Below, piece by piece: positions 62,230 through 64,000 of a stretch of DNA of 64,000 bases; positions within the stretch are counted from its first letter, which is position 1, and every line of letters starts with the position of its first letter. The position numbers were made by a program, and so were the translations under genes. The notes beneath the pieces were generated by a model. The model saw only the letters and a list, made by a program, of their open reading frames with translations. It ran no database searches and had not been told where the DNA came from. Origin of the DNA: Manis javanica (Eukaryota > Chordata > Mammalia > Pholidota > Manidae); the NCBI RefSeq assembly GCF_040802235.1, contig NC_133172.1, positions 61,015,613-61,079,612 of the forward strand, written 5' to 3'.

Positions 62230-62712
62230 CCATGATCTTGGGATCAAATTCAGACTTCTTTTTCTTGCCTTAGTCTGTAGCCATCCCATGGTGGCCATAA
62301 ATTCCAACTGACCTTGTAGGTTTCTCCAGCTTCATCAGTTACCACCTCTTACTTACAAAAGTCCCACCTTCCTTTCCATGCCTTGAGCATGTCTAACCCC
62401 CTCTGCCTCAGGGCCTTTGCACTGGTTGTTTCTCCTGCTAGACTTAACGGTGGCTGGCCCCGTCATTAAAGTCACTGCCCTGATACCACATCCTTAGTAA
62501 GGTCTTCCCTAACAATCAAAATAGTTTCTTCCTGGTCCCCAACCCACTCTATCATATTACAATGTTTCATTTTCTTCATAACGATATCAGAAGTGACCTT
62601 ATTTGTGAATGCTTTTATTGTCTGCCACCCATTTACCACTGAATCAGTAGTGCCCCCAAAGAGTGCCTGGCTTATCATAGGTGCTCAATAAATGTTTGTT
62701 GAATGAATAGTT
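62230..62712 (+). repeat. L2 LINE 3' end, long copy
   Basis: 'cattggcttccccatgatc', 'cagggcctttgcactggttg', 'taaggtcttccctaacaatc' and 'gtgctcaataaatgtttgtt' plus 'gaatgaat' follow the L2 3' consensus to its terminus. Confidence 0.88.
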
Positions 62713-62852
62713 TTTATGACAGATCTTTTTAAAGATGGGAGGATTGTTGCCTTGGTACATACTAAATTAGTTTTCTTTTACTAGAGATAAACATAGGCTG
62801 GCTAGCTGACTTGTTGGGTGAGAGAATTTAAACACTAGATAATAAAACCTGT

Positions 62853-63325
62853 ATGAATTTCCGTGGCTGCTATAACAAAGTACCACAAAGTGGGGAGCTT
62901 AAAACAGATATTTATTCTCTTATAGTCCTGATGACCCGAAGTCCCAGTTCAAAGCGTTGGCAGGTTGGTTTGTTCCTAAGGGTTCTCAGTGAGGATCTGT
63001 TCATGCCTCTCCCAGCCTCTGGTGGTTTCCAGCAGCCCTTGGCCTTAGCTTGCAGCTGTGTCACCCCCATCTCTGTCTTTGTGGTCACCTGGCCACCTTC
63101 ACCCTGTTTTCACATTATCTTCTGTGTGTTTTACTGCTGCTTCTCTTCTCATAAGGACACCAGGCAAATTGGATTTAGGGCTCTCCTTATTCCATTATGA
63201 CTTTATCTTAATTGAACCAATTACATCTGCAAAGACCCTATTTCCAAATAAGATCACATTCCAGTTCCAGAGGTTAGGGCTTCAATGCATCTTTTTAGGG
63301 GGACAATTCAATGCATAATGACCTT
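62853..63325 (-). repeat. MLT1-type MaLR LTR, antisense, nearly full length
   Basis: From 'tgctataacaaagtaccaca' through 'tctggtggtttccagcagcc', 'aattacatctgcaaagaccc' and 'tatttccaaataagatcac' to 'aattcaatgcataatg', this is the complement of a full MLT1 LTR. Confidence 0.88.
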
Positions 63326-64000
63326 CTAACTTCAAGATCAATGACATTTTAAATGGAAAACTGGCAGAAGGTGCTGGATTCTTTTTAGGGACAATGGAAA
63401 GGCTTTGAATATTTGTACATAAAGCATCCATGATTCTTACGACTTGCAGGGTAAGGGGAGATCTGTGTCACAGGTGAGGATCCTAGCAATTGAGTGACTT
63501 GTCCAAGGTTGTGCAGGTCTGGATGAATCTCCTGACTTGATTGCAAAGCTTGTGGCCTCCATACCTCTTCCCTCCCTGCTGATGGCAGGTCCTACTAGTG
63601 GCTCAAGCCAGGATAGGATGCAGGATTTCTTGGTGGCTCTGCAGAGCCCTGGAGGGATTATTCCCTTCCTTGGCATTCTGCTTCGCCGCATCCTAGTAGT
63701 GGACGAGGAGCCCACTGATGTCCAACAGTGAGATGAGTGTGCAGCTGAACATGACCCTCCAGGATCTGACCTCATGGCCAGCTTTGAGGGAGGCTGTCAC
63801 ATTAGGAGAAATTGCATTTTCCCTTGAGTTCATCCAGTGATCCAGAAGGGATTTTTCACAGGATTTTGAGAGCTCTAGGTTGCAGTGTCTCAGATTTTGA
63901 CCCTGAAACAGGATGGCTAATGTTCCCAGAACGAGTTGCCCAGGAGTCACAGAGAAACTGCTCTCATTTGGGAGGTTTTGGGGGCAAAAGGGGTCTAGAG
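63326..64000. other. Window end, nothing recognised
   Basis: No repeat or exon could be supported. The 112-codon minus-strand frame at 63,437-63,775 resembles nothing known. Confidence 0.45.

Overview
This is nuclear DNA from a placental mammal. Coding sequence is sparse and split by GT-AG introns. There are two CpG islands, and the interspersed repeats are typical of eutherians: MIR, L2, degraded L1, MaLR/MLT1-type LTRs, MER20, and Tigger1/Tigger2-type elements. No Alu, rodent B1/B2, or obvious carnivore, ruminant or pig tRNA-SINE was seen, so the species is probably neither a primate nor a rodent. The order cannot be fixed from the sequence alone.

The one gene that can be fully reconstructed is ZDHHC7, a DHHC-type protein S-palmitoyltransferase on the minus strand. 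Its CpG-island promoter and non-coding first exon lie at about 54.45-54.7 kb. The start codon is in exon 2 (39,937). Six coding exons follow at 39.6-39.9, 33.0-33.1, 32.8-32.9, 32.3, 31.4-31.5 and 30.5-30.7 kb. Together they encode 308 residues plus a stop, with every splice junction in phase. The 3' UTR runs left to AATAAA signals at about 28.71 kb and possibly 28.47 kb.

Layout: 1-28.4 kb is intergenic DNA downstream of ZDHHC7, filled with old repeats. They include a 5'-inverted L1 at 24.0-26.7 kb that carries a nested Tigger2-like element. From 28.4 to 54.7 kb is ZDHHC7, whose long first intron (39,955-54,445) holds Tigger1, L1, L2, MIR and ERV LTR pieces. From 54.7 to 58.7 kb is a short intergenic spacer. 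It contains a candidate divergent splice donor and a 113-bp near-perfect direct repeat. From 58.75 to 59.5 kb is a second, strong CpG island with GC boxes, an NRF1-like site and a palindromic CACGTG element, followed by a candidate plus-strand non-coding first exon ending at 59,241. On the recalled human 16q24.1 gene order (CRISPLD2 - ZDHHC7 - KIAA0513) this would be the 5' end of KIAA0513, but no KIAA0513 coding sequence is present. From 59.24 to 64 kb would then be its first intron.

No CRISPR array, prokaryotic system, tRNA/rRNA gene or clearly undescribed gene system was found. The points worth a second look concern promoter architecture, repeat structure and a few sequence changes in ZDHHC7.
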